From the NCBI RefSeq assembly GCF_016801865.2, contig NC_068939.1, positions 42,323,114 through 42,387,113 of the forward strand: a DNA stretch of 64,000 bases. The letters run 5' to 3'. This document shows, in pieces, positions 9,429-22,380 of the stretch. Position numbers and translations under genes: made by a program. Positions within the stretch are counted from its first letter, which is position 1. Every line of letters starts with the position of its first letter. The notes beneath the pieces are model-generated. The model was not told where the DNA came from. It made no database searches and worked only from the letters and a program-made list of their open reading frames with translations. The DNA comes from Culex pipiens pallens. Lineage: Eukaryota > Arthropoda > Insecta > Diptera > Culicidae.

Positions 9429-10075
9429 GTAAATATATTTCAGTGAAAAGTAAAAATATATCATAGTTTAAGTCGAAATAAAATAAAATTTACTCATAAT
9501 TGATTAATTTTAGAAAAAATACTGCCATTTAAAGAAAATTTCAAGAATTGTAAAAGCAATTTAAAAGAAAAAGCTAAATTAAGATAAAATATGCAAAAGT
9601 TTGATACATTTTTTTACTAAATTTAAGTAAAATTTATGTAAAATCAAAGCAAAGTTATGAACTATGTTTTAACACCGCTTGAAAAAATAGTTAATATAGC
9701 AAAATAACCCGCCCCCTCCCCTTCATAATGGGTTCGAAAATCAGAGGGCAAAATATTTTTTTTAGACGTAAGCAACATTCAATGGAAACTAAGGTGCAAT
9801 CAACTGTACGGACGAAGGTATAATGCATTTTCCAACAATTTTTTTTTATTGAAATGTTAGAAATTAAGCTTAAATTTGAGATATTATTGTTCACAATGAT
9901 AAAGCTTGTTTTTCTGAGTACAATGACTCTTTGTACGATCGCAAAGGATTTAAAATGTATTTTTAAATCAATTTTTAAAAAATAGCTCCGCGGCCCTTCT
10001 TGACAGAAAAGTTTCTACTCGGCAGCTCGAACCATAGATGATCTATCTAAAAAATGTTGTCTTGTCAGTTTATTT

Positions 10076-11520
10076 TTTTTTTTTTGCATTAAGGCCGTTG
10101 CAAACATTTTTTGAAGTTTATGTCCCTTGACTCTGGCCAAAGTCGAAGGGGGGGGCAGACAATAAAAAAGTTTAAAAATTTAATTTACGAGCCATGGTTT
10201 CACCATTTGAATGAACAAAGTGTTTAAAAATGCATTTTACACCTGCCCAGTGGTTTTGCAATCATTGTTTTCCAAAATAACTAAGTATTGACGAATATTT
10301 ATTTTTTCGCAAAAAAAAGTTTTTGCGGTGCTGTACAAAATTCAAAATACTTTTAATCCAGTCCAAACATGCTAAATATGATTATCAATGCAGAAAAATG
10401 CGTTTTAGATTGTTTTATGTTGATTTGACTCCTAGTTTCATTAAAATTTTGAAGATTTCTGAAAAAATATTTTTTTTTGCTCCCTGATTTTTCGGACCAA
10501 TTATGAAGGGGAGGGGGGGGGGGCGACATAAACTTTGAAAAATTTTTGCAGGCCGTTGCGAATATTTCTCAAACCTTATGTTTTTTTTTTCGTTTTCTTG
10601 TTTTAAACATCAAATTCGAGTTCAGCGACCCCTTTTTAGTCAAATTAGAATAGTTAACTGCTTATTAAATAATAAAATGCATTTTTCAATATTTCGTCAC
10701 CGCCATATTGGCCGCCATCTTGGATTAAAAAAAGCGTAGTTTGGGGGTCATACTTAAGCTCGACAACCAAAAATAAGAAAGCGAAAAAGAAAAATTCGTG
10801 ATTCGATTATCCGAAGTGAAATTTTTCCGAGGCCTTCGGATAATCGAGTCTAGACTGTACTTGTTTTTTCACTTTTATGTTTTTATATTTTTTTGTCCTC
10901 CCCCCTCGACTTTGGACATTTGGCCTTGCAAGGTCGAGGGACATAAGCTTCAAAAAATATTTGCAACGGCCTAAAATGAAAAAAAGTGTTCAGAAATGTT
11001 TTCAATCTTTTTTTTACATTGTACATAACAATTTTCAGGACCGTATTAAGACCGTTGCAAATATTTTTCGAAGTTTAAAAACTAAAGTTCAAGGGGTGGC
11101 TAAAAATGAAATAAAAAGATTTATGAGGCATGGTTTCATCATTTCAATTAAAAAAATGTTTTAAAATGCATTTATCACCTGTTTAGTTGTTTTTCCAGCA
11201 TTAGTTTTCAAAATATCTAAGTATTGACAAAAAATTATTTGTAAAATAAATGTTTTTACGGTGCAGTGAAATTTCATAAAAATTAAAAAAAAATAAACAA
11301 GCTCTGAACATGCCAAATGTGATTATCAATGCAGAAAAGGCATTTTCGATTGTTTTCAGTTGACTTCAACCACATTTTTCATTTAATGTTAAAACAATGG
11401 CTCGTAATTTAAATTTTTATACTTTGTATATGGTGTGAATTAGATTAATTCTTACAGTTTTAATAAAGTGTTATTAAGTATTAAAAATTGTTAAAAAATT
11501 TAACAAGAGTTCACCAGAAA
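10076..11520. repeat. Cluster of GGCCGTTGCAAATATTTTT repeats and mariner-like termini
   Basis: Several partial copies of one repeat occur: starts at about 10094, 10551 and 11047 forward, and at about 10951-10972 in reverse. They are followed by shared words such as AAAATGCATTTTACACCTG. Paired opposite-orientation ends suggest collapsed foldback elements. At 10802-10860 ATTCGATTATCCGAAG and CTTCGGATAATCGAGTC form an inverted pair typical of a Tc1/mariner-type terminus, also seen near 3070. There is no coding potential. Confidence 0.55.
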
Positions 11521-11589
11521 AAAAATATAAAATATCCACCCACAATCTCCTAGCCCAAAATCCCAAATCCAACCATCTCTACCACCCCA

Positions 11590-12840
11590 TCGCCAACCGA
11601 GCCCGATCGGGCGGGCTCCATCGCCGCATGTGTTCTCCACCTTGCTTGCTTTTGGGGCCGACTTCGGCTGCTCAGTTGCTCGCGCGGTGTCGTTCGGAAC
11701 GGTCGTGGTTTTTCGCTGGTGAGTTCTCCTCCTCTCTCTCTCTCGCAGAGTGCAGTGTGTGTGTTATTGTTGTTGCTCCACGCTGGAGAAGCAGGCGGTG
11801 GCGGTGGGGTGCTGCTCCAGCTGTGACCGCGTGCACTTGGGTGTTCGTGTGTGTGTGTGAGTTGGGGGGAGCAGCAAGAAGAGTGTTGTTTTTTTTACTA
11901 CACACACTGCCAGTGTGAGAGAATCAAGAAGAAGCAGCCCAAGAGGTAGCAACGTGAGACCTATACAAACACCGTGTAAGCTGGAACTTGGAAAGGTTGT
12001 TTCCGGTGTTCCGGTCTTCCTGAATTGTGCGATGGTGTGAATGTCATGGGAAAAGTGAAAAGTGTTCTGAAAACTGGTCCCAGGGGGAGGGCAAACATGG
12101 CCAGGCCCCAGTTTGGGAAAGGAAGAAAAAAGCTGCCAGCAGTGATTGAAGAGCTCGGAAGAAGACGAAGCCTGTTGAATAGAGGTCATTCCGGCCAGTT
12201 GGAACCACCTTTGAAGAAGAAAACTAGGAAGAGCATCGGAATACCTGAGGAATTGTAACCGGAGCTGGCACTGCCAGCGAGTTGAGGGCGGAACGGAAGA
12301 GGGAATCCAAGGGAGCTTGTTGCAATTAAGTTGTGGCAGCGTTGCCAGCAATCCAGAGAACCTGTTCCGCGCGACAGCTTCGGGGTTGCCTTGAACGACC
12401 TTAAACGGGGCCCAGCGATACCTGCCACTGTCACATGGTCTCCCTCAAGGTCTTTGGGTGAAGAAACCTTCGACACCAGTTTAGACAATCTCCGATCAAA
12501 TTTGAGGGGAACCGCGAGTTTGCGAGATTGAGTTGAGTTGAGCGTTCAGGGGATTCGGGCTGGAGTGAAAACAACACTCGATAATTGCTCGATGGTGACG
12601 ACGACGACGGTCGGTGGTGATGAATAATGTATACAATATAAATGTACATGCTGCCACGGGCTGCCCGGCTGATTGTTGTTGCTTTTGGGGTTTTAGGTCA
12701 AACGGACCCTACTGGGCTGTGGGATGGACGAAAAACAACAAGAAAGAGCAAACGCCAGCGTCAATCAGTGCCGGGTGTTACGACATTGTCGCTTTGAGGA
12801 AAGGAATTTCTAGCGATTTATGAAAGCAAATTATCGTGTG
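11590..12840 (+). promoter_or_regulatory. GC-richer repeat-free block; candidate distal promoter/5' exon
   Basis: This block lacks the surrounding repeats and has CT-rich and GT-rich tracts (11720-11770, 11840-11870), as in insect 5' UTRs. It holds good donor-like sequences (AACGTGAGA at about 11951, CCGTGTAAGC at about 11973). A 70-codon ATG ORF at about 12046-12258 (MGKVKSVLKTG start) has basic composition but no family I recognise. The next downstream gene on this strand is Itpr, whose 5' UTR begins at a strong splice acceptor. This block could therefore be its distal first exon, which would give an intron of over 40 kb. That link is inference; an unrelated transcript is equally possible. 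Confidence 0.3.
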
Positions 12841-12929
12841 AATTTCTTAATTTGCTAAAGTTGATTTTGATTTATTCAAAGAAGTTATTAAATACATAGT
12901 GTAAACTTCTTCCTCGCGGAAGATGATTA

Positions 12930-15797
12930 GGGGCAGGGGGGGCAGAATGGTCCGCCTAAGTAAAATGTACAGAAAACCTTACAAAAACATACAAATTTAT
13001 GAATCCAGTATAGTAGCCTTATGCTTTGGAATGTTTATACTTGGTTGAAAAAGATTACTTAAAACTATGTTTGAAGCACTTTAAAAAAATGTGTTTTTTC
13101 GACTAACTTTCTAGGATGCGGGGCATAATGGACCACCCTGCGGGGCAGAATGGGCCACCTTAGAAAACAAGCCATTTCGTCTAATACAACGTTGAAGGGA
13201 GATAAGAAATGACTTAAGGGACCTTTCTAACATTGTTTCCATGAAGTTTGATCACTTTTATAAAAATAGTTACTTAACAAAACAATCATTTTGAAAAAAG
13301 TGTAAATATGTCGAATTAAGACACTATTTTTAACAAATAAACATCAAAACAATTGAAAAATCAACTAATGTTGTATTAAACGTGATTTGTGAAGCTACCA
13401 GAGCAATTCTCTACCAAACCGGCCGATTTCGACCATTTTTATTTTTTGTATTTTTTGATTTGGCTCAAACTTTGTGGGGGCCTTCCCTATGACCAAAGAA
13501 GCCATTTTGCATCATTAGTTTGTCCATATAAATTTCCATACAAATTTGGCAGCTGTTCATACAAAAATGGTACGTAAATATTCGAAAATCTGTAACTTTT
13601 GAAGGAATTTTTTGATCAATTTGGTGTCTTCGGCAAAGTTGTAGGTATTGTTAAGGACTATTTAGAAAAAAATAGGTACACGGAAAAAAAAATTTCCCGA
13701 CTTTTTTATTAACTTTTTTTTCACAAAAACTCAAATTCCCAAAATACGTATTTTTTGATTTTCGAGATTTTTTGATATGTTTTAGGGGACAAAAATCCGC
13801 AACTTTTGAGCTATAGAAAAACATGGTCAAAAAATCTGCCGCCGAGTTATGATTTTTTGAAAAACTGGTGATTTTTGGAAAAAAATCGAAATTTCATACA
13901 TAAAATTTTTTTGACCTCATTTTTTTATGCAAAATTGAATTTGCAATCGAAAATTACTTTACAGATTTTTCGATAAAGGGCCCCGTTTTCAAGATATAGC
14001 CACCGAAAGTTTGATTTCAGCGAAATATTTGCAGTTTTTCAATTTTTAAAAATAGTGACCATGAGTGACCATTTCTAAAAATTTTTTTTTTAAAAGTTCA
14101 GAAAATTTGCTATAAAATTGTCTAAGAGACATTGAAGATTGGACCTCTGGTTGCTGAGGTACAGCGGCTTAAAGAAAAAGAAACACGAAAATTGAAGTTT
14201 TCTAAGTCTCACCCAAACAGCCCACCATTTTCTAATGACGATATCTCAGCAATTAATGGTCCGATTTTCAATGTTAATACATGAAACATTCGTGAAATTT
14301 TCCGATCTTTTCGAAAAAAATATTTTGAAAAAAATTAAATCAATACTAGCATTTTTAATGGGCATAATATTCAATGTTTGGCCCTTTTAAAATGTTAGTC
14401 TTGATTTAATTTTTTTCAAAATATTTTTTTCGAAAAGATCGGAAAATTTCACGAATGTTTCATGTATTAACATTGAAAATCGGACCATTAATTGCTGAGA
14501 TATCGTCATTAGAAAATGGTGGGCTGTTTGGGTGAGACTTAGAAAACTTCAATTTTCGTGTTTCTTTTTCTTTAAGCCGCTGTACCTCAGCAACCAGAGG
14601 TCCAATCTTCAATGTATCTTAGACAATTTTATAGCAAATTTTCTGAACTTTTCAAAAAAAAATTTTTTAGAAATGGTCACTCATGGTCACTATTTTTAAA
14701 AATTGAAAAACTGCAAATATTTCGCTGAAATCAAACTTTCGGTGGCTATATCTTGAAAACGGGGCCCTTTATCGAAAAATCTGTAAAGTAATTTTCGATT
14801 GCAAATTCAATTTTGCATAAAAAAATGAGGTCAAAAAAATTTTATGTATGAAATTTCGATTTTTTTCCAAAAATCACCAGTTTTTCAAAAAATCATAATT
14901 CGGCGGCAGATTTTTTGACCATGTTTTTCTATAGCTCAAAAGTTGCGGATTTTTGTCCCCTAAAACATATCAAAAAATCTCGAAAATCAAAAAATACGTA
15001 TTTTGGGAATTTGAGTTTTTGTGAAAAAAAAGTTAATAAAAAAGTCGGGAAATTTTTTTTTCCGTGTACCTATTTTTTTCTAAATAGTCCTTGACAATAC
15101 CTACAACTTTGCCGAAGACACCAAATTGATCAAAAAATTCCTTCAAAAGTTACAGATTTTCGAATATTTACGTACCATTTTTGTATGAACAGCTGCCAAA
15201 TTTGTATGGAAATTTATATGGACAAACTAATGATGCAAAATGGCTTCTTTGGTCATAGGGAAGGCCCCCACAAAGTTTGAGCCAAATCAAAAAATACAAA
15301 TAAAATCCATTTCCGGTTTTGGTAGAGAATTGCTCACCAGGAATGAAATAATCCATTTAGCTCAAATTTCGTAACTTTTGATTGTTTTTATAAGGCAGGA
15401 AAAGGGTGGTCCATTCTGCCCCCAAAAGGATTTTAATTTAACACTTCCACCACCAACCTCTAAATGATTTGAAGGTTCCGTTGTTGTTTGTTTACCTTGG
15501 TAGAAACATCTAGTAACATTATAAGCTTGAACAAACTTTTTCAAACAAACCAACTTTTCAGAAAGCTTATTTAAGAACCTCGAAATAAACAACAGTTTCG
15601 TGGTTTTGTCATAAATTTACATTTTTGCTCATAATTCGAAAAATATAATGAATTCAAACGTCGTTTTCGGTGTGGTGATGTTATTTGACGTCCTTTATAA
15701 GACCCTTGCCTAACAGTTGGTCTAAATCCATCCTAAAGCCCAAAACCAAGGGTGGGTCTTTCTGCCCCCATGGTCCATTCTGCCCCCCCCCTGCCCC
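12930..15797. mobile_element. TA-flanked element, GGGGCAGGGGGGGCAGAATGG ends, split by a foldback insertion
   Basis: The left end at 12930 (GGGGCAGGGGGGGCAGAAT, then GGTCC) matches the inverted right end at about 15774-15797. Both are bordered by TA (12928-12929 and 15798-15799), as for Tc1/mariner-type MITEs. Internal echoes of the terminus (GGGGCAGAATGG at about 13142) support a subterminal-repeat structure. Without the nested 1,935-bp foldback and its TSD copy the host element would be about 930 bp. Confidence 0.8.
13401..15335. mobile_element. Foldback element, GAGCAATTCTCTACC ends, 4-bp TSD ACCA (copy A)
   Basis: This 1,935-bp near-perfect palindrome has arms of about 940 bp (13401 to about 14343 and about 14400-15335) separated by a spacer of about 57 bp. 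The ends are GAGCAATTCTCTACC and its inverse, flanked by ACCA at 13397-13400 and 15336-15339. The arms contain the marker phrases GGTGTCTTCGGCAAAGTTG and CCATTTTGCATCATTAG found in every copy. Arm identity is very high, so it is young or maintained by gene conversion. No transposase is encoded. The mirror-image 62-codon ORFs are repeat by-products. Confidence 0.92.
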
Positions 15798-15839
15798 TAC
15801 TCAGTAAGAGGCACCACTACACCGATTCCGACTACATAC

Positions 15840-16380
15840 CAAGAAAACTGAGTTCTGAATCATTAAAAAATAATGTTTTTTCTTTCTCTGTCCTTTCATA
15901 ATTCTCTTGTAAAAAAACGGGTTATGATTTCATAACCATTGCTGAAAATTTCTTCCTAAAATCATATGTTAACTGTTGAAAATTTATTCAGCAATTCGAA
16001 ATTTAATGTACTTTTCGAATCTACATTTATCCAGATGGGTCATTTTTTCATTTAAAACCATTTTTTTCATTTTTTTATTTCGTGTTTTTTCTAACATTGC
16101 AGGAATATGTTTTAGAGTGTAATAATGTTCTGCAAGGTTGTAGAGCAGACAATTACAAAAATTTTGATATATAAACATAAGGGGTTTGCTTGTAACCATC
16201 ACGAGTTATCGCGATTTTACGAACATTATTACACTCTTAAAAAATCCTGCAAAGTTAGAAAAAACACGAAAGTTTAAAATGAAAAAAAATGTTCTAAATG
16301 AAAAAATTACCCTAATGTAGATTCGAAAAGTACATTAAATTTCCCTTAAAATGACATGTTCCAATATTTTTACCAGTTGA
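15840..16380. repeat. Internally deleted palindrome related to the GGGTAATTC family
   Basis: CGAAATTTAATGTACTTTTC at about 15998 is matched in reverse near 16325-16350. The word GTAACCATCACGAGTTATCG at 16193-16212 matches the centre of the element at 38510-39634. It is a deletion derivative lacking recognisable ends. Confidence 0.6.
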
Positions 16381-16439
16381 GTAATGGAAAATGGCAGAGG
16401 TTTTAAAACTTTTTTAAGTGTTTTTTTTCGGAATTTTAA

Positions 16440-18500
16440 GTATGCTGTCTTGTTTGCAGCAGACCAATTTTCCTCCAAAACCAGAAATTTATTTTATTTA
16501 TGTTTTGATTTCGCTCAAACTTTTTGGGGGCCTTCTCTAAGACCAAAGATGCCATTTTGTGTCATTGGTTCACCTATATAATTTTGGCAGCTGTTCATTA
16601 GGGTGATTTTTTTTTTGAAAATGTTAGAAAATCTCAAGGTTGATAAGGTTGCTTGATCGTTGAAGTTTGTATGGAAAAATGCAAAATGTATGGAGAAAAA
16701 GTAAAATTTAAAAATTCTATCAAAAGGTGGCGTTAAACATGTTGGATCATTGTCAAGTGTGAAATTATTATGTAAAATTTTATGACAAGCAACTTTGTCG
16801 AGTTAACCTTGACGAATTTGTTTTTGTTTCACCAACTCTAATGATTAATCAGGAGTGGCCAAAGTATGGCCCGCGGACCCTTTTTGAATGATCACGTAAA
16901 ATGGCCCTTTGGCCCATCAATAAATTGATTTTGTAATTTTAGCGAATTATGGTTTAGTTGAAGCTTTTTTTATTTTTTGTAATAATAACACGTACAATTT
17001 ATTCATACTGTAATCCCGATCATACGAAACAAACATTATTGTTGAAAAAACTGTGTTATTGAAAGTTCAAATATGATTGAAAAAAGAAATTTAATCAAAA
17101 TTTTCGTCAAACTTTTTCAGTTATGAGTATTTTGTACTTAAAAATATTTAGCCTCGGGATTAAACTCATGGCAGACCAAAATTTACTCAAATTTTATTGA
17201 AATCGAAAGAAGAATTATTGAAAATCCTTTTGCAACTATATATTATTTAAGTTAAACTGTATTTAAAAAATATGAAATTCTGTCATTGAATTTGAATTAC
17301 AAGGAAAATATAAATGCATTGAATTAAATTTAAAAAAAAATAAAATTTCAATATATTTGTGAAATAACTTTTGTTTTCAGCATTCAACCACAAAACGATC
17401 AACCACCCCTCAACCTTGACCAGATCGTGAAAATAATCTTTTAACAATATATTGTTTCAACATATGTTTTGTCGAGGCATGAAAATTGCAGTAATAAACT
17501 TATGAATTACTTTTTAAGTTTTGTTGATTTTACTTATTTCATTAAATTGATAGGTTTCATAGGAAGCATTTTTCAACGATACTGGTCATTTTTTTATGTT
17601 CCTGATTTTTAAGAAAAGAACAAAAAATCAAGATTGATGAGATTGAAATAACGTATTTTTTTTTCTAATAAAGCATTTTTAAACCAACTGATGTTGATTT
17701 TTATTGTCACCCTACTGTCCCTATTTTTTAAATTTACAATAAAATTGCCAAAGAGACATTGAAGACTGGACCTCTGGTTGCTGAAATACAGCGAATAAAA
17801 TAAAAAGAAACAAGAAAATGGAAGTATTTTAAGTTTCATCCAAACAGCCTTTAATTTGGTACCAATATCTCAGAAACTAATGGTCCTGTTTTCAATAGTA
17901 AAAAAAGAAAAAGCAAAATCGGTCAACAATTACTCATTAATACTCGAAGGTGAAGTTTATATGGGAAAAATAAAAAAAAGATGTGAAAACCCCAATTTTC
18001 TTACGGTTTGGTGTGTAGGGTGCGCTCCTTAAATCCAAATATTCCCAAAAGTGAGATTCTTATTAAAAATGTAATGCTGTACCAAAGCTGTAAAACTCGA
18101 CCTTGAAAAGTTAAAAAAGTAATTTTTGTTTGAAAAACATTTTTTCACCAGCTTTAAGCTCGGGTTTTTTAATTCGTAGAAAATTTCTCTGCAGACGTGT
18201 CACAAGATAGCACACAAGCGATGATTAGTTGAATCTTTGGTTGAGCTATTACTTTTTTGTAAGGGCTCGTGTATAAACCACGTGGCCATTTAATTTAACA
18301 TTTTTAACCCCCCGTCATCCACTTTTTTTTCTTACTAAATTTCAACTTTACATACAGCGTAGTTTTTCGAGCACCAGACTTAGGTTGATGTGTTCTGATT
18401 AGATTATTTTTTAGAAAATTTTATTGGATTCTTATCAAACATTTTATGCAATAGATCAGTGATTTGCATTTATCTTAAAATGTTGACAAAAAAAAGTTAA
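16440..18500. repeat. Degenerate repeat fragments in AT-rich DNA
   Basis: A truncated arm of the GAGCAATTCTC family lies at about 16464-16595 and another fragment at about 17690-17920 (GACCTCTGGTTGCTGAAATACAG). A fragment with TATGGCCCGCGGACC lies at about 16867, and an ATAAACCACGTGG end at about 18270. Between them the sequence is plain AT-rich DNA. No gene is seen. Confidence 0.5.
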
Positions 18501-19800
18501 AAATTTCCTAAAATAACAATGTAAATTTTTACAACTTGTTCTTCTCATTTAAACAATCTTTTATGAAATCAGTTCAGATTATACAAAATAAACCATCAAC
18601 TTTAATATTAGGTCCCATCACAAAGACAGCTTCTTTTGCTCCGGTAACGCCTCTTCCCATCTACGTGAGCTCTCGTCGTGAAGAAAATGTGTCCTCTTCT
18701 GGCTTGCAAAAAGGAGCAGAAGTACCCCTTTAAGGGCGCGCGCGCTTGGTATATACATTCAGAAAACAAAAGTGTATCACATTACCATAACCAACCACGG
18801 CTCCACCAGTTCACCAGAGTGCCTTTTGTTGTTTTTACTTGTTGGAGCAGCCTCTCGGTTTTGCGAAATCTGAAACATTACATGGTGTTTTGCAAAGGCT
18901 GAGGGAATTTTACCGGTAATTTAATGAAAGAAGAGAATGTTTAATTATTTACATTATGCATTTAGTTCCGCAGCGTGTGGTAGAGATCGACGAAAGTTGT
19001 GCAACGAAAATGTGTTTTGTGTTTAAAAAGTAAAGTGGAAGAGATAAAGTGAAGAAAAAGTAAATAATTCAACAAGTCTTCATGAATTGTTAATGTGACA
19101 GGAAGCAAAGATAAAGAAGAATAAAAGGTTATAAACCAATCTTCGTAAAAGTGCATCTTCTGAAAAGAAGAAAATTAATGTGTTTGTCGATCAAACCAAG
19201 AAGAAGAAACCCACTATTGGATACCACCCCCTAGCAGCAGTTGCAGTTTTGATTTTGTTTTTTTTTGCGAGTTCAAGTTTCATCTTTCGTCACCAAACCA
19301 AACTGGTCTCCTGGTAAGTCAAGCAACGAAAACAATGGCTCGTATTTAAAGTGTACACGTACACTTGGGGTAATAATTTTAATTGAATCATCGAATTCGA
19401 ACGGGCGACCCGCCGCCAAAAGCAATCAAGATATTCGTAAATGGAGCTCAACTGAAAGGGGGGCAGGTTCGGGAAGAGAAGGTTTATTGGCTGGCCAGCG
19501 CTTGCAGTAGCTGGGGACAATTGGGGAGGTCGTTACAAAAATAAATTAATTTTATTTCGGGGCTGGATTGTTGTTGCTGCCTGGCATGATGGAGCAAAGT
19601 TTTGCACAATTTAATGTCATATTGACCTTGGTACGGGTGGGCTGTATTAACTTGCAGTTTTGTAGAGGAGGTTGGAGAATGCAATGGAACTTTTGGTAAA
19701 AAATTTAAATGAATGAGGAACAATCTACTAATTTTTGCAAGTTTCTGTCATATGTAAGCTATTCACATATTTAAACAAATTTATATAATTTCTTGATTCT
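18500..19800 (+). other. Mostly unique DNA with a strong donor site; possible 5' UTR exon
   Basis: This block is largely free of recognisable repeats. At 19313-19319 CCTG|GTAAGTC is a near-consensus splice donor. It is preceded by about 350 bp of purine-rich sequence without long ORFs, as a non-coding first exon might be. Itpr is the nearest plus-strand gene downstream. There is no direct evidence of transcription. Confidence 0.22.
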
Positions 19801-20264
19801 TGAAACCATGGTTTAAGAAAAAACAACTCTCATTTCAATTCAACAAAAATGCTGAAGTTTGTATGACTCAATCTCACCCCCTTGATGACGGTTCCTGGTA
19901 ATTGAATTTTTAGAACCTGCAATAACCTGGGCTATTTTTTTTATTTTAGATTGTATTTTTTTTAAAGACGTATTTTGCAGGTTTATGTTGCCTATTCCTT
20001 CATACAATCCCCGTAAAATCTGGGCCAAAACAATAATTTTCAAAAAAAACTTCTTGATTTCATTTGAAGTGGAAATGCAATCAATCAATCAATAGAAAAC
20101 AATTTCATATTCAATTTTCTTTGATTATAATTATCAACCATTTTGGAATGTTTGGACATGGTTTTAAAGTCTTTTTTGATAAAGCTTTGTTTTTTCATAC
20201 ATGATTGCAAGATAACTTTAATAGTGTTTCAGCATTTAAAATATTCTTAGATAATTTTTTAGTA

Positions 20265-20430
20265 GGCAATTGGACCCACAATCCAAAGGTCGTCAGTTCG
20301 AATCCCGGGGTGTATGGAAGCTAAGGTGTAAAAAGAGGTTTGCAATTGCCTCAGCAATCAAGCCTTCGGACACCTAGTTTCGAGTAAGAATCTTGCAAAC
20401 GAGAACGCCCAGGCAATGCTGTAGAGCGAA
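20265..20430 (+). mobile_element. tRNA-derived SINE fragment
   Basis: The stretch at about 20290-20310 (GGTCGTCAGTTCGAATCCC) is a good RNA polymerase III B box of tRNA type. It is followed by about 110 bp of non-tRNA body (AAGAGGTTTGCAATTGCCTC, GAACGCCCAGGCAATGC). No complete cloverleaf can be drawn: the acceptor stem does not close and no clean A box is seen. This looks like a 5'-truncated SINE of the mosquito tRNA-derived type (Twin-like in Culex is a possibility), not a tRNA gene. Confidence 0.55.
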
Positions 20431-20787
20431 CATTTTTTTTAAATCATGAACGATTTTATTCTAAAACATTTAGTTGAATTTAGTGGACAAGAAATAATAA
20501 AAAAATAGCTGATTTTTCAACAATTTTTTTTTTCAAAAATTCAAGTATTCTTGAGCAAAAAAAAAACACATAAACAAAATGTTTTCTTTTTTTTACTTTT
20601 TTTTAAGTTTTTTTGTATTTTTCCGAAAGTTTCGTGTTTTTTTTTCAAATTGTGATCGTGCATTTAGAATGACAATCAAAAACATAAAACTATGATAGTA
20701 AATTTAGATTGAAAATCAAAAACAAAAAACAAAAAAAAAGTATTTTTTTCTTTTTTTCAATTAAATTACACCACCCTCCCAAATTAA

Positions 20788-21249
20788 CCATCTACTGCCC
20801 AAATTTTTTTTATCGAAAATTTTTATCTTCCCCGTGTTCAGGAGGTCATTTTGAGAAGCAACTTTTGTCCTACGAAAAACTTTACTTCTCTTTTTATGTT
20901 TTTTTTTTTGTTTCATTTTTAGTATTTTATTTTTCATTTATCTTGATTAGTTCATGTTTGTTTTGGGTAGAATTTGACCTATTCTACACCTCCTATTCAT
21001 GTTTTTACAGTCACTTTTTAAATTTTTTGCTTGTTTTTCACATTTTCTGCTATAAAATGGCACCGTTATAATTTAAAATGTAAAAAATGCGTATAGGCAT
21101 AGTCTGGGACACTACAAAAATTACTGCATACTTCTTTTTACTTAAAATATAGGAAATGTTAGTTACACAGCCAAAGTTGACCCTTAAAAAAATTACATAG
21201 CGATTTTTAAATCGAAGCTCGTCTAAAGGCGGGGTTGGGTTGTAGAGGG
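20788..21249. mobile_element. piggyBac-like MITE, TTAA-flanked, intact copy
   Basis: This 462-bp element begins CCATCTACTGCCC and ends GGGTTGTAGAGGG, bordered by TTAA at 20784-20787 and 21250-21253. CCCT/AGGG-type ends at duplicated TTAA are the hallmark of piggyBac-type transposition. Two other copies here share its interior words (TACGAAAAACTT, CATAGTCTGGGACACTAC): one split at 30360-32072 and one inverted, ending at 58036. It has no transposase. Confidence 0.82.
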
Positions 21250-21253
21250 TTAA

Positions 21254-22380
21254 CAAAAATGAAAAAAATGTGTATTACATTATTACAACAAAAACAGTAG
21301 AAATATAAGTTTTTGATTGTTTTGCACTAAATTGCTTAAAAAATAAGTTTTAATTGTAACCATCGAGATAAAATTATTACAAATTGAAAAAATCCCCCAA
21401 AACTTAGCAAGGCGTAACAAAAAAAAAATGTTAACTGATGAACGAATGAAATAATCTGGATAGAATTTAAAATAGCATTTTTTTACGTTACAAAGATACA
21501 AAAGAGATTAATTAATTGTTTTGTTTTTGTTTCGCTGGAAAATTTTATCTTCATTATTTTAGCTGTTTTGTCCGCTTTTTTTCGTTCCACCAATTATTTA
21601 CTTATAGCTCTCAATAAAACAAAACGAATGTTAAATGATTTTGAGTTTGGCATAATTTGACTGCTTTAGCTTTAAAAATTTCGCAAGTTTGAAAGTAAAC
21701 CTGAGAAATGAAATAAAATTCTTGTTCCTGATGTTGAAATTTCCGGAAAAAATCTCTTGCACTGTTGAGAAACCTATGTTTATAATACAGGTTGTTTATA
21801 TTTGTATCTAAACGTAAACATTTTTATTAAAACAAACATAAAATAAAGACACAAAGCAACTTTTGCATGATAATTTTTAAGTAAAAAATGTTTATCGTTT
21901 AGAAATGTCTTTGAAATAACAAGAATGTTCAATTTTGATAAAAATGAAGAAAAGCTGAACAAATCTAAATGTTTTTCTAGTTCAAATTAAACATTTTGAA
22001 GAATTCAAAGATAAATATTGGAATTTTCGTTTTGATTTAGACATTATTTGAAAAAGCATGTTATTATTTTTAAAAATGGAACATGATTCCATCCTGTTTT
22101 TTGCAATTTTAAAATGATGAAACAAACCTTTTAAAAAAATATTTATTATTAATCGAGTTTGAACTTTTTTGTTTGAAAATTACTACATAATTTACAAATA
22201 AATGCTGGTCAAAATCAAATTGTTAAAACTAAATATTCAACTGCAATACCTGTGATAATAAATTAATGAAACTCAATACCTAACTAAATGTAAAACGAAA
22301 CAAATATTTATCTGAGTATTTCTGCGAAAAATCGATTCTAACTCTATGGTTCGCTTCAATAAAAACACTGAATTGTTACG
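21254..22380. other. AT-rich DNA without recognisable features
   Basis: The sequence is A/T-rich with short, low-quality ORFs on both strands. I see no gene, splice structure or clear repeat. Confidence 0.5.

Larger units (their letters stand above)
7045..10075. mobile_element. Composite foldback block with outer inverted arms
   Basis: About 190 bp at 7045-7240 reappear in reverse orientation at about 9890-10075, with shared words TTGACAAGACAACATTTTTT, GACAGAAAAG and TGAGTACAATGA. The outer arms are diverged, so this is an old insertion. Between them sit younger elements: hairpins at 7355-7443, 7791-7880 and 8127-8201, and the full element at 8438-9428. Exact ends and any target-site duplication could not be set. 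Confidence 0.6.

Noticed and set aside
20280..20330. Second tRNA gene
   Set aside because: Only the B box and T-arm-like sequence are good. No cloverleaf closes, so it is treated as a SINE fragment.
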